From Monosiga brevicollis MX1 (Eukaryota > Opisthokonta > Choanoflagellata > Craspedida > Salpingoecidae), in NCBI RefSeq assembly GCF_000002865.3, contig NW_001865040.1, positions 1,933,285 to 1,997,284 of the forward strand: a stretch of DNA of 64,000 nucleotides. Direction: 5' to 3'. The stretch's first letter is position 1, and every line of letters starts with the position of its first letter. Made by a program: the position numbers and the translations under genes. Positions 11,548-23,647 of the stretch are shown here, piece by piece. The notes under the pieces are model-generated. The model worked only from the letters and a program-made list of their open reading frames with translations, ran no database searches and was not told where the DNA came from.

Positions 11548-13897
11548 ATGTCGCAATCCCCGGCCCCCACCACGGTCATGGACGTGGACGCGGTCATCAA
11601 CCAGGCCGAATCTCAGCACAAGAGCCACTACTACCACTCCTCCTCCAATACCGATGGTGTCTTTGAGGATCCGGAGCTGGAGTTTGATCCCCTCACCCTC
11701 TCTGCCGGACCTGAAGCCAAGCATCAGCTGGATACCTTTGCCGCCACCGGAAGCGCAGTCAGCCCTGTGACGCTGGAGTTCAAGGACGTCCGCTATGAGG
11801 TGGATGTGGGCCCCAAGCGCCTTGGTGCGGTCAAGCACATTCTCAAGGGCATCTCCGGCCATGTCACTGCGGGCGAAATGTTGTCTGTCATGGGCGCCAG
11901 TGGTGCCGGCAAGACCACACTGCTCAACATGCTGGCTGGGCGCCTGTCGGATGCCGGTCACGGCCGCTCCTCCGGCTCCATCACCATCAACGGCTACAAG
12001 CGCGATTTTGATACCTTTCGCCACATCTCCGCCTACGTCCTTCAGTCTGACTCGTAAGTACGGACCATCCAGCCGACTACCGGCTCACTATGATGGTCCT
12101 TGATCCCATCTCGCTTCGACCCAGTCGCAAGGCAACCTTTTGGTTTATATAGCGGTTCTCACCTCATTTCCCGTGTGGATAGGTTTTTCCCCGAGCTGAC
12201 CGTGCGTGAGACGATCATGCTCTCTGCCAAACTGCGCCTGCCCCACGACATGCCCATGTCTGAGAAGAAGGCCCGCGTTGATGCCATCATTGCCGAGCTG
12301 GGCCTACGCAAGGTCGAAAACTCTTACGTCGGCAACGAGCTCATCCGCGGTGTGTCTGGTGGCGAGCGCAAGCGCGTCAATGTCGGCACAGAGCTCGTCA
12401 CCAACCCCAGCCTCATCTTCTTGGACGAGCCCACCTCGGGTCTGGATTCATTCAACGCGCAAAACGTCATGCAGACGCTGATGCAGCTCGCCGGCAATGG
12501 CCGCACCGTCGTTGCCACGATTCACCAGCCCCGTTCGACCATCACCAACATGTTCGACAAGCTGCTTTTGCTTTCCGAGGGCCAGACCATTTACTTTGGC
12601 GAGGCTCACACGGCGGTCGACTACTTTGCCCAGGTCGGCTACCCTTGCCCCAGCTCCTTCAACCCAGCCGACTTCTACCTTGATCTGATCTCTCTGGACC
12701 AGCGTAGCGCCGAGTCCCAGCGCATCACCACCAAACGCATCGAGTACCTGGTTGGTCGCTACGTCGATCACGCTGCCAAACACGACACCTTGGCTCTCCC
12801 TGCGCCAGCGGAAAAGAACAATGCCCCCCCGACCTCGACCGTTGCCAAGCACGGCAAGTATGCCAATTCCTGGTTTACTCAGTTCAAGCTCCTCAGTCAA
12901 CGTTCCATTCGGCTCATGATGCGCGAGAAGGAGAATAACATTGCCATGATTGCGCAAACGCTTCTTTTCGCCGTTCTCCTCGGCCTTATTTGGCTGCGCG
13001 AGGGTGATAACCTCAACGAGGAGGGCGGTGTTACGGCCATTGCTGGCGCCCTCTTCTTCATCCTCGTCAACCAGAGCTTTGGCGGTATTTTTGGCATCAT
13101 TTTCCTCTTCCCTTCCGAGCGCATCATTGTTCTTAAGGAGCGAGCCTCGCGCAGTTATCACGTTGGCGCCTACTTTTGGAGTAAAACTCTGGCTGAATTA
13201 CCTCGCACCTTTGTCACCTCGCTCGTCTTTTCCGTCATTGGCTATTTCATGGTTGGCCTCCGCGACGATGGTGACAACTTTTTCCGCTTTGTGCTCATCC
13301 TGTTCATGGTCACCTTGGCCTCGGAGGGTCTGGCCTACATTGTCAGCGCCATTGCCAAGGATCCTCAGCAAGCTGGTGCCATTGTACGTTTGTCTTGTCC
13401 ACCCGTCAGACACCGCTGCCCAACGCCCTGCTTGCCCATGCCTTGCCTTGACTTTTGATACACACCCATCCATCCACAAACACACACGACTGTTCGGTGA
13501 TAACCTTGCTGGCTTGCGCTCACTCACTGTCTGAATCCTCATCAATCCATAGGCTCCTGCTTTTGTAGTGACAAGCATGTTGTTTGGCGGCTTCTTCATC
13601 GGCTCCGACGCCATCCCCGTCTTCCTGTTTTGGCTCAAATACCTCAGCTTCCTCAACTACGGCTTTGCTGCGGCTATGCAAAACGAGTTTTCGGACCGCG
13701 TGCTGGCCAACTGCACTGGTGCGCCCGAGGATGACGTTTGCTTTACGCAGGGCAGTGAGGTGCTGGACTTTTACAAGGTCGATGAGCTCAGCTTTGCTGC
13801 CAATCTCTGGATCCTTTTGGCCCTGATTGTGGGCTTCCGTTTGATCGCATACTTGATCCTGCTGCGCAACGGTCCCGTTTACGATCTGGCCCTCTAA
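11548..13897 (+). CDS. ABC transporter half-molecule, ABCG (White/ABCG2-like) subfamily
   Basis: Exons 11548-12053, 12183-13383 and 13553-13897 give 683 residues. The domain order is NBD then TMD, the reverse topology typical of ABCG. Walker A is GASGAGKTTLLN, the signature is VSGGERKR, Walker B is LIFLDEPTSGLDS, and the H-loop is ATIHQPRS. The second half has six hydrophobic segments starting near IAMIAQTLLFAVLLGLIWL, with the ABCG-type motif SERIIVLKERASRSYHVGAY before the middle helices, and a C-terminal extracellular loop with cysteines (LANCTGAPEDDVCF). All ATPase residues are intact, so it should be an active homo- or heterodimeric exporter of lipids, sterols or xenobiotics; which one cannot be told. 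MSQSPAPTT was chosen as start; an upstream in-frame Met at 11323 exists but precedes low-complexity repeat sequence. Confidence 0.93.
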
Positions 13898-14292
13898 AAT
13901 GCCCGAGTCAATCCTGCCGTGGGTTTACAGCGCCGGCACACGCATATTTTTGCTTGCCTGCGGGCGCCTTTGCGTGAGCCCTCCATATGTCCACTCTCGA
14001 GGATATACGTGTCCTGCTCTCCAAACCCTCGAGCGGTCTGTGTTTGGCTGACGGATGCCGAGTGTCATCATCCGAGTCTTGCGCCAAAGTATCCATTGAT
14101 CCTGCTTTGGGCCATAGAATTCAATAATCGGGCGCGTGTGCCTAGAGTGTGAGTCTTTGTGTTCTTCTCCCAGCCTTTGTCCTGAGTTATTGGAATATCA
14201 CCGAATACCTAGTGTACGATAAAAAAAAAATCAAATTTATGATTAGCTGATAATGTCAACCCCAGCGGGTGCTGCCTGCGGTTCGAACAAGA

Positions 14293-14337
<45 letters not shown>

Positions 14338-14357
14338 ACAGACAGAAGCTTGAAGAG

Positions 14358-14394
<37 letters not shown>

Positions 14395-14836
14395 ACACCA
14401 TCGTGAAGAAAGCAAGAAATTGTTCGTGTGATCCAAGAGAAGGAAAGGAAGTTTGTCAACCAAGTGTCATTCGTATTGTTCTTGATGAGTCAGTCGGCTT
14501 GCTGACAGCAAAAGGTGCACGACGGCACCCACGGTCGGAAGGTGTCAGGCTGCCTTTCGACAGGGAAAAGACTCGGCTGGTGGTTGTGGAAAAGTAGCTG
14601 TAGGACACGACGGGGCGCAGGAATGCTGGCCAGTATTAGCGCCACGCATATTGATCTAATCCTGACCACACATCCGTGCTTGCTCGGCATAGAGGGCGAG
14701 CCGCTTCTTGTTCCAACCGGCCTTGAGCAGCTAGAGCTCGGACAGCTGTAGTAGTCAATTGTCGTGCTTGTCTTTTTGCTCGAGCATCAACAGGGAACTG
14801 AGAGCAAGTCATCCGCCATCTACAAAAACCAGCATC
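13898..14836. other. Intergenic region with two CA microsatellites (ABCG to UBC13)
   Basis: 939 bp with no supported gene. It contains an A10 run near 14221, a CA tract at about 14295-14335 and a second one at about 14364-14399. The last ~100 bp upstream of 14837 should contain the UBC13 promoter and 5' UTR. Confidence 0.6.
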
Positions 14837-16115
14837 ATGCCGCTGCCCAAACGCATTCTGAAGGTATGTGCGTTTGGGGACTGCACTACCACTCCTGCCT
14901 TGCCCTCCACCTTTCTGTCCTTCTTGTGTTCTCAGTACTCGAGGACACGTTCACGACGGGTTGCCCCTTTCTCACTTTCCCATTGCCCAACAGGAAACGG
15001 AAAATCTTCGCCGGGAGAGCGACGAGAATGGCATCACAGCTGCACCACACCCAAACAACCCGCGTCACTTTTTGATCACCCTTCGCGGCCCCAGTGATGT
15101 AGGCTGTCAGCGCTTGAAATCTCTGCATACTGCAAAATTCGACTCAAGCTTGAACTGACTTGTTGCTGGCTGCCCTTCCTCGACCAGTCTCCCTACGAAG
15201 GTGGTGTCTTCAACCTTGAGCTCTTCCTGCCCGCAGATTACCCGATGGCCCGTACGTCTCCATGCGCGGTGGACTCAATCTGCTGCTGCCACTACTGGCC
15301 GTGCCACGTGCCTCTTGTCAAACTGAGCACCAGCTTACAAAGCCCATGATATCTCACGGTTGCTCTGCGACTCATCTTGCAGCGCCCAAAGTCCGCTTTT
15401 TGACCCGCATTTACCATCCCAACATTGATAAAGTAAGATGGCCCATCTCAACAGTTTCCTGCTTGAGCACAACATGAACGAACCGGTGAGGCGTGCGCAA
15501 AAAGGGCCCGAGCCTCACATCTTGTGCCCACATCTTGTGCACGTGCTGTCTGCCACAGATTGGCCGCATTTGCCTCGACGTTATCAAGGGTGCGTTGGGG
15601 CTTGTCGTTTGGAAACAGTCTTTCATCTACCATGTCGTGAAGATGTTTGCCCCAAAGCTGATACCAATGTTCAAAGGCTGGGCTCACCGATACATCACTC
15701 ATCCATTTGTGTGCCGGCACGAGCAGACAAATGGTCTCCTGCGCTGCAGATTCGTACAGTCTTGCTCTCCATTCAGGTATGAGATCCTGCACAACGGTTG
15801 AATGGACCTGCTGTCACAGGGACGGAGATCCCATGCACACGCCAACGCCTCCCTGTTGTAATCATGTTATTTGTACTTTTAGGCATTGCTTTCGGCGCCC
15901 GAGCCTGATGACCCCCTGGACACCACCATCGCCGAGCTGTGGCAAACCAATAACGCCCAAGCCCTGGCCAATGGTTCGTTTGCGCCGCCCCCCGCCGGTC
16001 CAGAATGGAGCTTGCTCAATTTGCATTGTCATTCCCAATCTCAACTTACCAGCCTGCCATCGACACTGCCCTTTTGACAGCGCGAGAGTGGACTCGTCGT
16101 TATGCTCAAGCGTAG
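14837..16115 (+). CDS. UBE2N: Ubiquitin-conjugating enzyme E2 UBC13/UBE2N
   Basis: E2 that, with an MMS2/UEV partner, makes K63-linked ubiquitin chains in DNA damage tolerance and signalling. Eight exons (14837-14863, 14994-15098, 15188-15251, 15383-15432, 15559-15589, 15727-15776, 15883-15973, 16081-16115) sum exactly to 150 residues, the normal UBC13 length. The conserved core is readable: SPYEGGVFNLELFLPADYP, KVRFLTRIYHPNIDK, the active-site Cys in IGRICLDVIK, then DKWSPALQIRTVLLSIQ and LLSAPEPDDPL. The protein ends AREWTRRYAQA. The family's usual YPMAAPK reads APPK here because the exon 3/4 junction encodes Pro. The HPN motif and catalytic Cys are intact. The N-terminus MPLPKRILKE matches UBC13 better than UBE2D-type E2s. 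Confidence 0.96.
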
Positions 16116-16710
16116 TCAAGTGTTTCTATTGCCCGCATTTTTCATTCCTTTGCCCTCTTGTCATTCTTGTGCAAAACCCTTCGCGCTTTCAGCCCATGCT
16201 TACACCTCCTCTCCTTCCTCCTTGTCTCCTTAAACCAATTGAGCGCAGAACAGTCTTTGCATCTTCCCCACTCTTCTCCTGTCCGAGTTGACATTGCCCT
16301 CCCTGCCTATTCGCAGGCCACAAACGAGCGGCGCACGCACCCAGGGGCAAGAGAGCGCATTCAGGCGGGCTCAATCTTCATGAGTTTGATCAGGCTTTGC
16401 TGACGTTACATTTGTACAAACGATGCAAAAATGGACCAACACACACACAAGCATTCACACAAACACACACAACACAAATGTCATTTGCTTAACAGCAGCA
16501 GCAGTGTTTATGATTTTGCTGATGATTTGACACACTGCCTGTTTGGAGCTTTTTGTTCGTTGAGCAGCGAGTTAGCTCACACGGGCAGTGATACCAGTTG
16601 TCCGTGAAGCATCGGCATCTGCATGAGACGTGGCGATACAGAGGCAGAGCGGCGACGCAGGTGGAGTGGGGCGACCGTAGGAGAGGTCTTGGATGCGAGA
16701 CAAAGACAGC
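16116..16710. other. Intergenic region, UBC13 to ATG13
   Basis: 595 bp. CA-rich imperfect repeats lie around 16438-16475. The rest is pyrimidine-rich or unremarkable. No gene is supported. Confidence 0.45.
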
Positions 16711-19700
16711 ATGGCTGAGCGACAGAGTGACAAACGCGCCATCCTCTTCGAGGCGGTGAGTGCGGACTGCTTGCTGTCTGAAGTCATGGGTGATCAGAGG
16801 ATGGCCATCGGCCACCTCTGCTTGCCGAGTCTTTGGTTGGTTGGCATTGCCATCATTGTCTAGCCGGACACAGCAATCTGCCCATGGCTCGTAAAGAGGC
16901 TGTGTCGGCCCTGGACTGCCGTGGCTGCAAGCTTTCTGCGGTGTCAATAGATGCCGAGCAGACCGGCGCGGCGCTGGGTTCGCACAAGCTCGGGCTCACT
17001 CTCCTCCTGCTTTGGCTCGCATTAGATGGCCCAAATTATCGTTCAGGGTCGAGTTCATAATGCCGATGAACCCTCGCAGGAAAAGGTCGGTTTCGACGCT
17101 GTTAACTCGCGCCACGAAGCTTATTGCGTATCCACCTAACCGAGCATCTCCGTTTGCTAGTCCTTCGGCTCGACCTACTATCGGCACCGGAAGAGCATTG
17201 AGGTTGCCCTCGTCTTCAGATCAACCTTAATCTTGTCTGTCCCACCTACTTTATTGCCACCTGACACTGATTGATGTCTTGCGTAGAGCCGATACTTTGA
17301 GGCCAGCCAACCTCTTGAGCGCACCAAGAAGGAGGCCATGGTGCTACAAATACTTTTCCAACACGCCAACAAGGTCTCTAGACTAGACCGGATGCCGTCC
17401 AGCTCCCATGTCACACCCCACATTCACGAGCTCATATCAAACTTCTTGCCCCACTCATGCGATATTAGGCGTCCAGTCGGGTGGAAATTTGGCGCTTTTA
17501 CATGTCTGGCAACGTCAAGAAGGAAAGCATGTTTGTACAAACTTTGATGCGCACCTTGCTTCTTCATCTCCGGCTTTTGCCTGCCTACAGGTTTGTGTCT
17601 CTGGGCGGCCCCCCCATTGTCGTTTGTCTTGAGCTAATTGGGTGCAGCGCGCCTCACACAAGGTCGTCTCTTTGCGGGCACGGGGTTCATGACTCACTCA
17701 TCCTGCTTCACTCTTTCCCCTCACATATATGCAGCTACAAAACTCGACTCTCGTCCGGCATGCAGTACGTGTCCCTGTCGTGTGTTTCTTCTCATTTGCT
17801 CATCAAATCACTCACCGATGTTCGTAAACCCCTCAGAGCTGTTCAAGCCGGCGGCCACACGGGTTTTAAATATGAGATGCACTTTGAGGACTTGCACTCA
17901 CCCCCACTTACAGGTGTGGCCCCGAGCTTTTCACGCGCCTCTGGGCTTTAAGACCGTGCGCCAGCGCCTGTGCACTCACCCACCACACTATTGGTGCCGC
18001 ACCTTTGCTTATGGCACGTATAGAGGGCTGGCGGCGCTTGCGCTTGCTCGATGAACAAACAGTCAGTCCTCTCAACTTGCTTGCTGACTCAACCGATGAC
18101 AGCTTTCGCGCGGGCATTCATTCGCTGCTTGGTCTCCTCGCTGACAGCCCACCTCACACATTGTTTTTGAGTGTGACTACGTGGTCAACCTGGAAGAGGC
18201 CCTTGCGACGCCACAACCCGATATAGGTGCGCGCTGCTCCCATGTGCTTCTGTTTTTTTTTTTCTTTTTTCTTTCCATTTCAAACTCCACAAACAGGCGC
18301 AAGACATTAACCTTCTGCCCTCTGGGCGACGGTGCACAATGCAGACGTCCGCTATCGAAGCCGTAGCTATGCTGGAAGTGCCGGTGGGGTGTCTGACTTG
18401 GCAACAGACCCCCCAGCTGGATCGCCTGGATCGAGCCGTGCAGCCTCTTTTGCTGGCGGCGCGTCGAGATCTGGTAGCATGGATATTTTGGCAGCGCGGG
18501 AGCGCGCCCGGAGCCGCACGCAGTCCCTACGTCGTTCGGGTCTGGCCAATAGTGGCTCTCCCAGCGCTTCTTCGCCAGCTCATTCTGGCCTCGTGGCGGC
18601 CCCATCCACCTCTCTTCCCTATGATCGCCATCATCTTGCCGCACATCCCGGTCCGTGTTTAAAGAGTTGGATCATGACTGAGATGGCCCAGTCATGCTTT
18701 CAAATTCGGCCAAATGCTATGCGGTGACACTGCTCAATTCTCACACATTTTTGAATCGTGCCCGATGGTGCTTTTAAAAATTTCTGTATTCCTCCCTTCC
18801 ATGGCCATTCGGGGTTTATAGTCGACATCATGGGCCAATCATGGACGGGACCTCAGGTGTGTACCGTTTTATCACCAGTGCTTTCTTTTCTTTTGTGATG
18901 GCGTCCGTGATCTGGCCATCTCGCCACTACTATTGCACATCCGTCATTGCGCTATGCTCACCTCTCAATCAAATCTGGCGCTGCTTTGCTGCCAATCTGG
19001 CAGGCTATACCTCGAGTGCCTTCTGTGACAGACTTTAGCCCAATCAGCGGAACTCAAGGCATTCCCATCAGCGCCTCCAATCGCCGCACGTCTCAGCCAC
19101 TGCGTGCTGCCGATGCTTATGGTTTGTTCTCTGCTTTCCCCCACGCCCGCTGTCATCAAATATCCAACAGACTGAGAAACTCCGTTGCCCCGTTGCTTTT
19201 ATTTTTCGTCCCCCAACTTTCTTGTATCTCACGTCCGCCAGCTCTCATTCGTGCGCGGGGTGCAATGGTTCGCAGAATCCCGGGCCATGTCTCTTCCCAC
19301 ACACCTAGCAACACAGAAACCGCCCAATGGTGGTTACCCAGGCCACGTGGCTATGGCAGACCGTGAACTAAGCGCATCCACAAGGACTGATGTCGATCCC
19401 CTCTTTGAGTTTTTCAAGCAATCCACAGAAGATGTGCGTCGCGCCTTGTTGCTCTAATTTGCCCGCGTGCTGCACCAGAATATTGCGGGTACAAAACACA
19501 CTCGCCTGATATCAAAACTGTCTGAAATGTTGCAGATTCCGCACAGCCTACGAATGGGCGGCGTCACGCCAGAGGTGCCCGAGGTATCGCGAGTTGAAGG
19601 TCCCGCAGAAGAAGAGGAGCTGCCTGAGCCACCACTCTCGCCGCCGCGGATGCTTCGCCCGAACAATTTCGACCTTGATGAGAAACAGCCGGACACCGTC

Positions 19701-20320
19701 AGCGTGATGGAGCAACAGGCCATGGTTGGCTTTGACGTATGTGGTGATTTCCGCTCGTACGCCGTGGCCGTCTCCAGTACTTGCAAGCTTTATGGCGTTG
19801 AAATGAGTACTATTTGGTGAAACTTACTGAATCTCTGTATCTCCCTACGCTTCGTTGCTTGTGATCATCTGACACTTGTGCAGAATCTTCCCTTTGCCAG
19901 TCAGCGCGTGGCACCTGTGGAGAATGTTGAGGACCCCGAGCTGTTTTTCCAACAGCCTGCTACCTTGAGCATGTTTCAGTCCACCCGGCTGGAAGAGAGC
20001 GTAGCTGACATTGACCGTGACTTGCGCAACACCCGGAATGAGTTTGCCATGTTCAAACAGGTGTGTCTGCTGTCGGCTTTGCTGCTTTAAGAAGATGGTA
20101 TTGGATTTCGACCGAGCACACAGCAATAGAAGCACAACCATGAGGACGGGGGGGGGGGGGGGGGGGGGGANNNNNNNNNNNNNNNNNNNNNNNNNNNNNN
20201 NNNNNNNNNNNNNNNNNNNNGACGGGGGGGGGGGGGGGGGGGGCACCTGACATGGCGCAGGACTCTAACTATAGCTCTCGCGTGTGCTGGCAGACGGTGG
20301 GCAAGCATTTGCAATCATGA
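16711..20320 (+). CDS. ATG13: Autophagy protein ATG13 (HORMA-domain subunit of the ULK1/ATG1 complex)
   Basis: Many small exons. Exon 1 (16711-16755, MAERQSDKRAILFEA) joins exon 2 at 17026 (MAQIIVQGRVHNADEP); together they match the first HORMA helix and strand of ATG13 (human FFALKTVQVIVQARL). Later exons fit the HORMA fold: 17287-17373 (SRYFEASQPLERTKKEA), 17469-17590 (VEIWRFYMSGNVKKES, then LLLHLRLLPAYR), 17735-17768, and GFKTVR near 17945. After about 18320 comes a long Ser/Ala-rich disordered region, then acidic and LPFASQ-containing exons (19881-20060), as in the ATG13 tail. The exon at about 17161-17220 and those at 17830-18290 are uncertain. The end is also uncertain: either readthrough to a stop at 20088-20090, or a last exon at about 20294-20320 across an assembly gap. 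Orthology rests on motif order, not on a search. Confidence 0.72.
20147..20243. other. Assembly gap of 50 N inside a poly-G tract
   Basis: G-run from 20147, then N at 20171-20220, then GAC followed by another G-run to 20243. The string GACGGGG occurs directly before and directly after the gap. The N count looks nominal. It lies in the final intron or 3' region of ATG13. Confidence 0.95.
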
Positions 20321-23242
20321 TGAAGCAGCAGCTACGCTGCGCAGCTTATTGATTTCGCCAATAATGTTGACCTCGCGTCCTTTGTACAAGGCCGCAATGT
20401 CTTCCTCCAACTAAAAGCACAGTTTGAAGTGATGAATGAAACAGTGAAGATGCGATTTGAAGACAATGTGCGGCAAGTTCACCGCGTGTGTCTAGCTGGT
20501 TCTCGTATCAGAGATAGGAGAGAGCAGGGGAAACAGAGGCAGAGACAGAGACAAGGGCAGGGCAGAGAACACACTGAGGGCTCATGAGCAAATTGAATTG
20601 ACAAACCTTGGCCTTGAGCCACAAGACGTCGCGTGCCAACGCCTGAAGCTTGGGGCGTGTTTCTTCAATACTACGCACAGCCTCAAATCGCTGCGTTTCC
20701 AGCTCTCGCAGTTTGTTATCGTTCTTGGCCACAACGGCGAGTCGTTGCTGCAAACTCTCTGCAAGACGTGCCGCATAACTGACAGCAGAAATAAATGGTG
20801 AGCGCCTCACACGCCAAGCTCAATGGTTGCTTCCAACCCAAAAAAAAGTCAACACCGCCAGCAGTGGCACTGACCGCGGTGATGAAGCAATCATGATCAG
20901 ACGTTGGCTCCGCTCCGACTGCATGAGCGCCATAATGTCACCGAGGGCATGTTCGCAACGCTCAAGCAGGGCCACGTCCTGTGCACAATCATCAAGGGAT
21001 AAAAAAAAATGAGCGACACGTCAGGCCAGCGGGCAGGGCGAGTCGCAAACTCGAGCTGACAGCGTAAACTCGAGCTGACGGCGTCAACTCGAGCTGACGG
21101 CGTCATACCTGGTCACGGATGATGGTGGGGGCGTTGCCAAGCGTAGCCAAGAAGGCAGACACGGTCTGGTCTAAATGGCAGCAACATGTCAATGAACACA
21201 ACCGATGATGGGTTGTCATAAAGACGTACCCGGTCCAACTTACTTTCACTCTCGTGGCGCCGGGTGCGAAAAAAGGTCGACAGCTAAACGGTAAGCATGA
21301 TTATGAGACCGAGTCCCCACCCCCCCCACATTGGAACCCCATGCCAGTGAATGGTCGTCATACCTCTTCCACCTCATCCAGGAAAGAGGCGCGATGCGCA
21401 GGATCATCTAGAAGTGGAGTACGAATAACTTCTGGCAACGCGGGATCAACGACCAGTGAATGTGAGCGGGGAGACCGTGGCTGACAAAGCGGTGGGGGCA
21501 ACCCACCTGGGGCTGCCAAGTCATTGCCGGTGGCAGGGGCTTCATCGACAAAGTCGATGGTGGGAGCGTCACCAAAGTCGATGGTGGGAGCGTCACCAAA
21601 GTCGATGGTGGGCGCGTCGCCAAAGTCGATGGTGGGAGCGTCACCAAAGTCGATGGTGGGAGCGTCGCCAAAGTCGATGGTGGGCGCGTCGCCAAAGTCG
21701 ATGGCGGGGCCCTTGTCAGTTGCACTGTTCGTGCCTGCTTCTGGTGGCGGCGCCTCACCCTATCATATAGCAGTCATGCAATAGCAAATGTGATGTGCAG
21801 CGCACTGCCGGCCAATCAAATTCACGATGCAGTTGAGAAGGGTGATTTCCAACCGTTTGGTATTCGTAAACGGAGGTATTGCCTTTCGTTCGCAAATGCT
21901 CGAGGATGGGCATGCATGAACCCTCTGGTGTCTTTTGACTACCAAACTCCTGTTGCAAAAAGCCGGTCCATGCCTTGTAGAAGTTCAAGGCATCTTGAAT
22001 GCCCTTGCTCTCTCGCAACTGCGTGACTACACTCTGCAAGGGGGCAACATATCGCAACGATGAAGCGGGCGCGAAACACGGCCATCAATCACCTGGCAAC
22101 GAGAAGATGATGGGCACCTACTGTCCACAGCTGAGGCAAATGCTGACGCAGTGCATCAATTTCAGCTGATACATCGCGGCCCTGGAAAACGAAAGAATCA
22201 CCATTGCCATGGTCATGAATTGAGGGACGGGGTGAGGCACTTCTTTGAGGTGGTGAATGAATGACGATAGGCAGACCTCAATTTCGAGCTGCGCACAGTG
22301 GTCCCGGTATTTTTGTTGCGCGGCCTTGCTGGCCGACTGCAGTTCTCCCGAGCGACGGTCGCAATCCTGCAAACAAGCATGCCCCAGGACAGCATGCGCA
22401 GTCTTTGAGGCACGGCCCAACCGCGGCCTGTTGCAGCAGGCATAAGATATCGCCAAGCACATACCGAGATGCGATGGGTCGCTCGGTCCATGGTTTTTTG
22501 CAACGCTGTGACTTCGTATTGCACACTGCAGGGCAGTGCATTATCTGTGAGCAAGAATCGATCGCATGTGCGGGGCGCAGGGTTCGTCTTTGTTGCCTAC
22601 TTATGCTCTAGCGCCGTTGCGCAGTCGGCCAGGTGCAATCTTTGCTTATCAAGCTGAGAAAGGATGGCCGTCAAAGCCTAGGAGAACAAGGGCAACATGT
22701 CCAGGTGAGCGAGGTCTAATGCGAAGGAGAGACGGCCCATTACTCCGAGCAGCACACCTTGACTCTGGGGGAAGTCGAGAAGCCCAGGACGTTGGTTTGG
22801 CCCGCATCTACTTGCTGAGTTGGGGTGCAAGTTTGGGATGAGCAAGAGCGCAAACCTGGAAGGAAAGCACGTGCGCAGGTAACCATGGGATGAAGTCCAT
22901 ACCGATACAATGTCCAGCAGTTGCTTGAGATGGTAGTAGGAGAGCATTGGCAGAGCCAAGATACGCTGTACTTCTTCATGATCGGCGGGCAGGTCGGGGC
23001 GAAGAGCTTGGACCTGCTTGCGGACAGCGCGCAACTTGGCATGATAATCGGCCTCGATCCAGCGACGGCTCTTGAGCCAATCTAACAACAGTAAAGAAGT
23101 GCTCAGTAAGTAGTGAACCCCCCGGGCTGCCAAGAGGCCAGAGTGCCGGCCGACTGCAAGATCGATGGTGCACAGCTCGAGCGAAGATCGAACCGACGAG
23201 CTTGCTGAACTGAATATCAATGGCCAAAACTTCATCGGCCAT
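20315..23242 (-). CDS. CDK5RAP3: CDK5RAP3 / C53, UFMylation E3-complex subunit and ER-phagy receptor
   Basis: C53 sits with UFL1 and UFBP1 on the ER, regulates UFM1 transfer to ribosomes, and acts in ER-phagy. About 13 exons follow human CDK5RAP3 from end to end: MADEVLAIDIQFSKLVDWLK (23242 into the exon near 23085), PMLSYYHLKQLLDIVS, a short exon with TNVLGFSTSP, helices to GRDVSAEIDALRQHLP (about 22180-22125), then LEHLRTKGNTSVYEYQT (about 21910-21850). The next exon (about 21762-21512) holds the intrinsically disordered region with seven IDF motifs at an 8-residue period. C-terminal exons give ASFLDEVEE, LIMIASSPRYAARLAESLQQ, and finally LYKGREVNIIGEINK before the stop at 20315-20317, matching the human KRYSGRPVNLMG end. 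The stretch between exons 3 and 4 may lack an exon of about 25 residues. The gene is tail-to-tail with ATG13. Confidence 0.9.
21550..21706 (-). repeat. 24-bp coding tandem repeat: seven IDF(G) motifs in CDK5RAP3
   Basis: On the minus strand the unit encodes IDFGDAPT. Seven IDF copies are present: the first follows KGPA, the next five follow DAPT, and the last reads IDFVDEAP. Units differ mainly at third codon positions (GGC/GGT, GCG/GCT). It occupies the same place, after the VYEY block, as the IDWG motifs of human CDK5RAP3. Confidence 0.95.

Positions 23243-23647
<405 letters not shown>

Noticed and set aside
21550-21706. Possible CRISPR-like or minisatellite array
   Set aside because: The 24-bp units are contiguous without spacers, keep frame, and encode a conserved-position motif in CDK5RAP3.
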